From an uncultured Paraglaciecola sp. (GTDB lineage: Bacteria; Pseudomonadota; Gammaproteobacteria; Enterobacterales; Alteromonadaceae): 45,441 nucleotides of DNA. The number at the start of each line of letters is the position of its first letter. Position 1 is the first letter of the stretch. The notes beneath the pieces are model-generated. The model was not told where the DNA came from. It did no database searches and saw only the letters and a program-made list of their open reading frames with translations. The stretch spans positions 1 to 45,441 of the forward strand of contig CANMKA010000032.1 in the NCBI GenBank assembly GCA_947498355.1, read 5' to 3'. This document shows, one piece after another, positions 45,131-45,441 of this stretch. Made by a program: the position numbers and the translations under genes.

Positions 45131-45375
45131 GGACGGCTAACAGATATATATGTGGTAACTCCAGCTATGGCGTTGTGCTCATTTCTTTTGAGGAAATAAA
45201 TGGAAATCCACGATATCTAAAAGTTGCGGGAATTACTAGCGGGCAAGGCTCGTTCTCTGCTGTTGCTAAAACTTCAAATACTAAGCTTGCAAATGGCACA
45301 ATCTCAAATGAAAGTGATAAAACAGTAGCTAAAGCGTATCCGTCCGGCGATCACCGTCTAGCCATTCAAAATTAG
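45127..45375 (+). pseudogene. Start-less coding fragment, possible displaced RHS tip
   Basis: An open frame of about 82 codons runs from the end of the previous gene to a TAG at 45373-45375. The only in-frame start is a GTG at 45175 with no good ribosome binding site. The translation (SFEEINGNPRYLKVAGITSGQGSFSAVAKTSNTKLANGTI..., in parts) looks like a real globular protein C-terminus, not random sequence. In RHS loci, orphan C-terminal tips without their own start commonly follow the active gene; this may be such a remnant. I cannot name its family. Confidence 0.45.
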
Positions 45376-45416
45376 CACCGTCAGAATCTTGATTTCAACA
45401 CTTAGGAGATTTTGGC

Positions 45417-45441
45417 ATGGTAAAGCGTAGCATTAAGCAAT
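45417..45441 (+). CDS. Start of a further gene, cut by the window edge
   Basis: An ATG with a good AGGAGA site 7 bases upstream begins MVKRSIKQ before the window ends. Eight residues are too few to assign a family; the basic N-terminus would fit a DNA-binding or transposase protein, but this is a guess. Confidence 0.4.

Overview
This window reads as chromosomal DNA from a marine gammaproteobacterium of the Alteromonadales, probably an Alteromonas/Glaciecola/Paraglaciecola relative. The evidence is the gene set (FabR, ArcA, DsbD, PrmA, UbiC/UbiA/UbiK, Rep, AccB/AccC, TrmB, RsmC), the moderate GC content, and the mix of c-di-GMP, chemotaxis-type and sulfatase genes. The genus is an inference from protein sequence only. 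Most of the window is ordinary housekeeping DNA in short operons on both strands.

Layout. 0.3-3.5 kb: glpE-glpG, a FliL-like exported protein, and ubiC-ubiA (ubiquinone synthesis). 3.6-6.3 kb: a GNAT acetyltransferase, then fabR divergent from a delta-9 type fatty-acid desaturase with a FabR-like palindrome just before the desaturase start. 6.4-11.9 kb: ubiK, rep, a two-GAF/GGDEF/degenerate-EAL protein and a cytochrome c5-like protein. 12.1-14.2 kb: two decayed transport genes, a BCCT transporter missing its N-terminal part and a porin with a stop in its signal peptide plus a frameshift. 14.2-17.6 kb: yqhD-type aldehyde reductase, tRNA-Phe followed by two 175-bp repeats that carry pieces of the tRNA, then mutY-yggX. 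17.7-22.0 kb: an alpha/beta-hydrolase that has lost its catalytic Ser and His, trmB-rsmC, glgA and a small exported protein. 22.1-25.8 kb: a membrane histidine kinase, arcA, and an unknown exported protein. 25.9-32.4 kb: fxsA-ppiC, dsbD, upp, aroQ-accB-accC. 32.5-39.0 kb: a BdlA-like PAS-PAS-MCP protein, prmA, a Tat-exported sulfatase, and yjgN plus an M48 peptidase.

The right end (39.7-45.4 kb) is accessory DNA. It holds a 1710-residue Sec-exported RHS/YD-repeat protein with a polymorphic C-terminal tip of about 145 residues, an overlapping small two-helix membrane protein that fits the position of an immunity protein, a start-less coding fragment that looks like a displaced RHS tip, and the first codons of another gene at the edge.

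The items most worth a second look are: (1) the tRNA-Phe-distal tandem repeats, which resemble in layout the E. coli tyrT/rtT repeats but also carry an anticodon-arm segment; (2) the RHS tip with its candidate immunity gene and downstream orphan fragment; (3) the pseudo-hydrolase before trmB; (4) the paired decay of the BCCT and porin genes.
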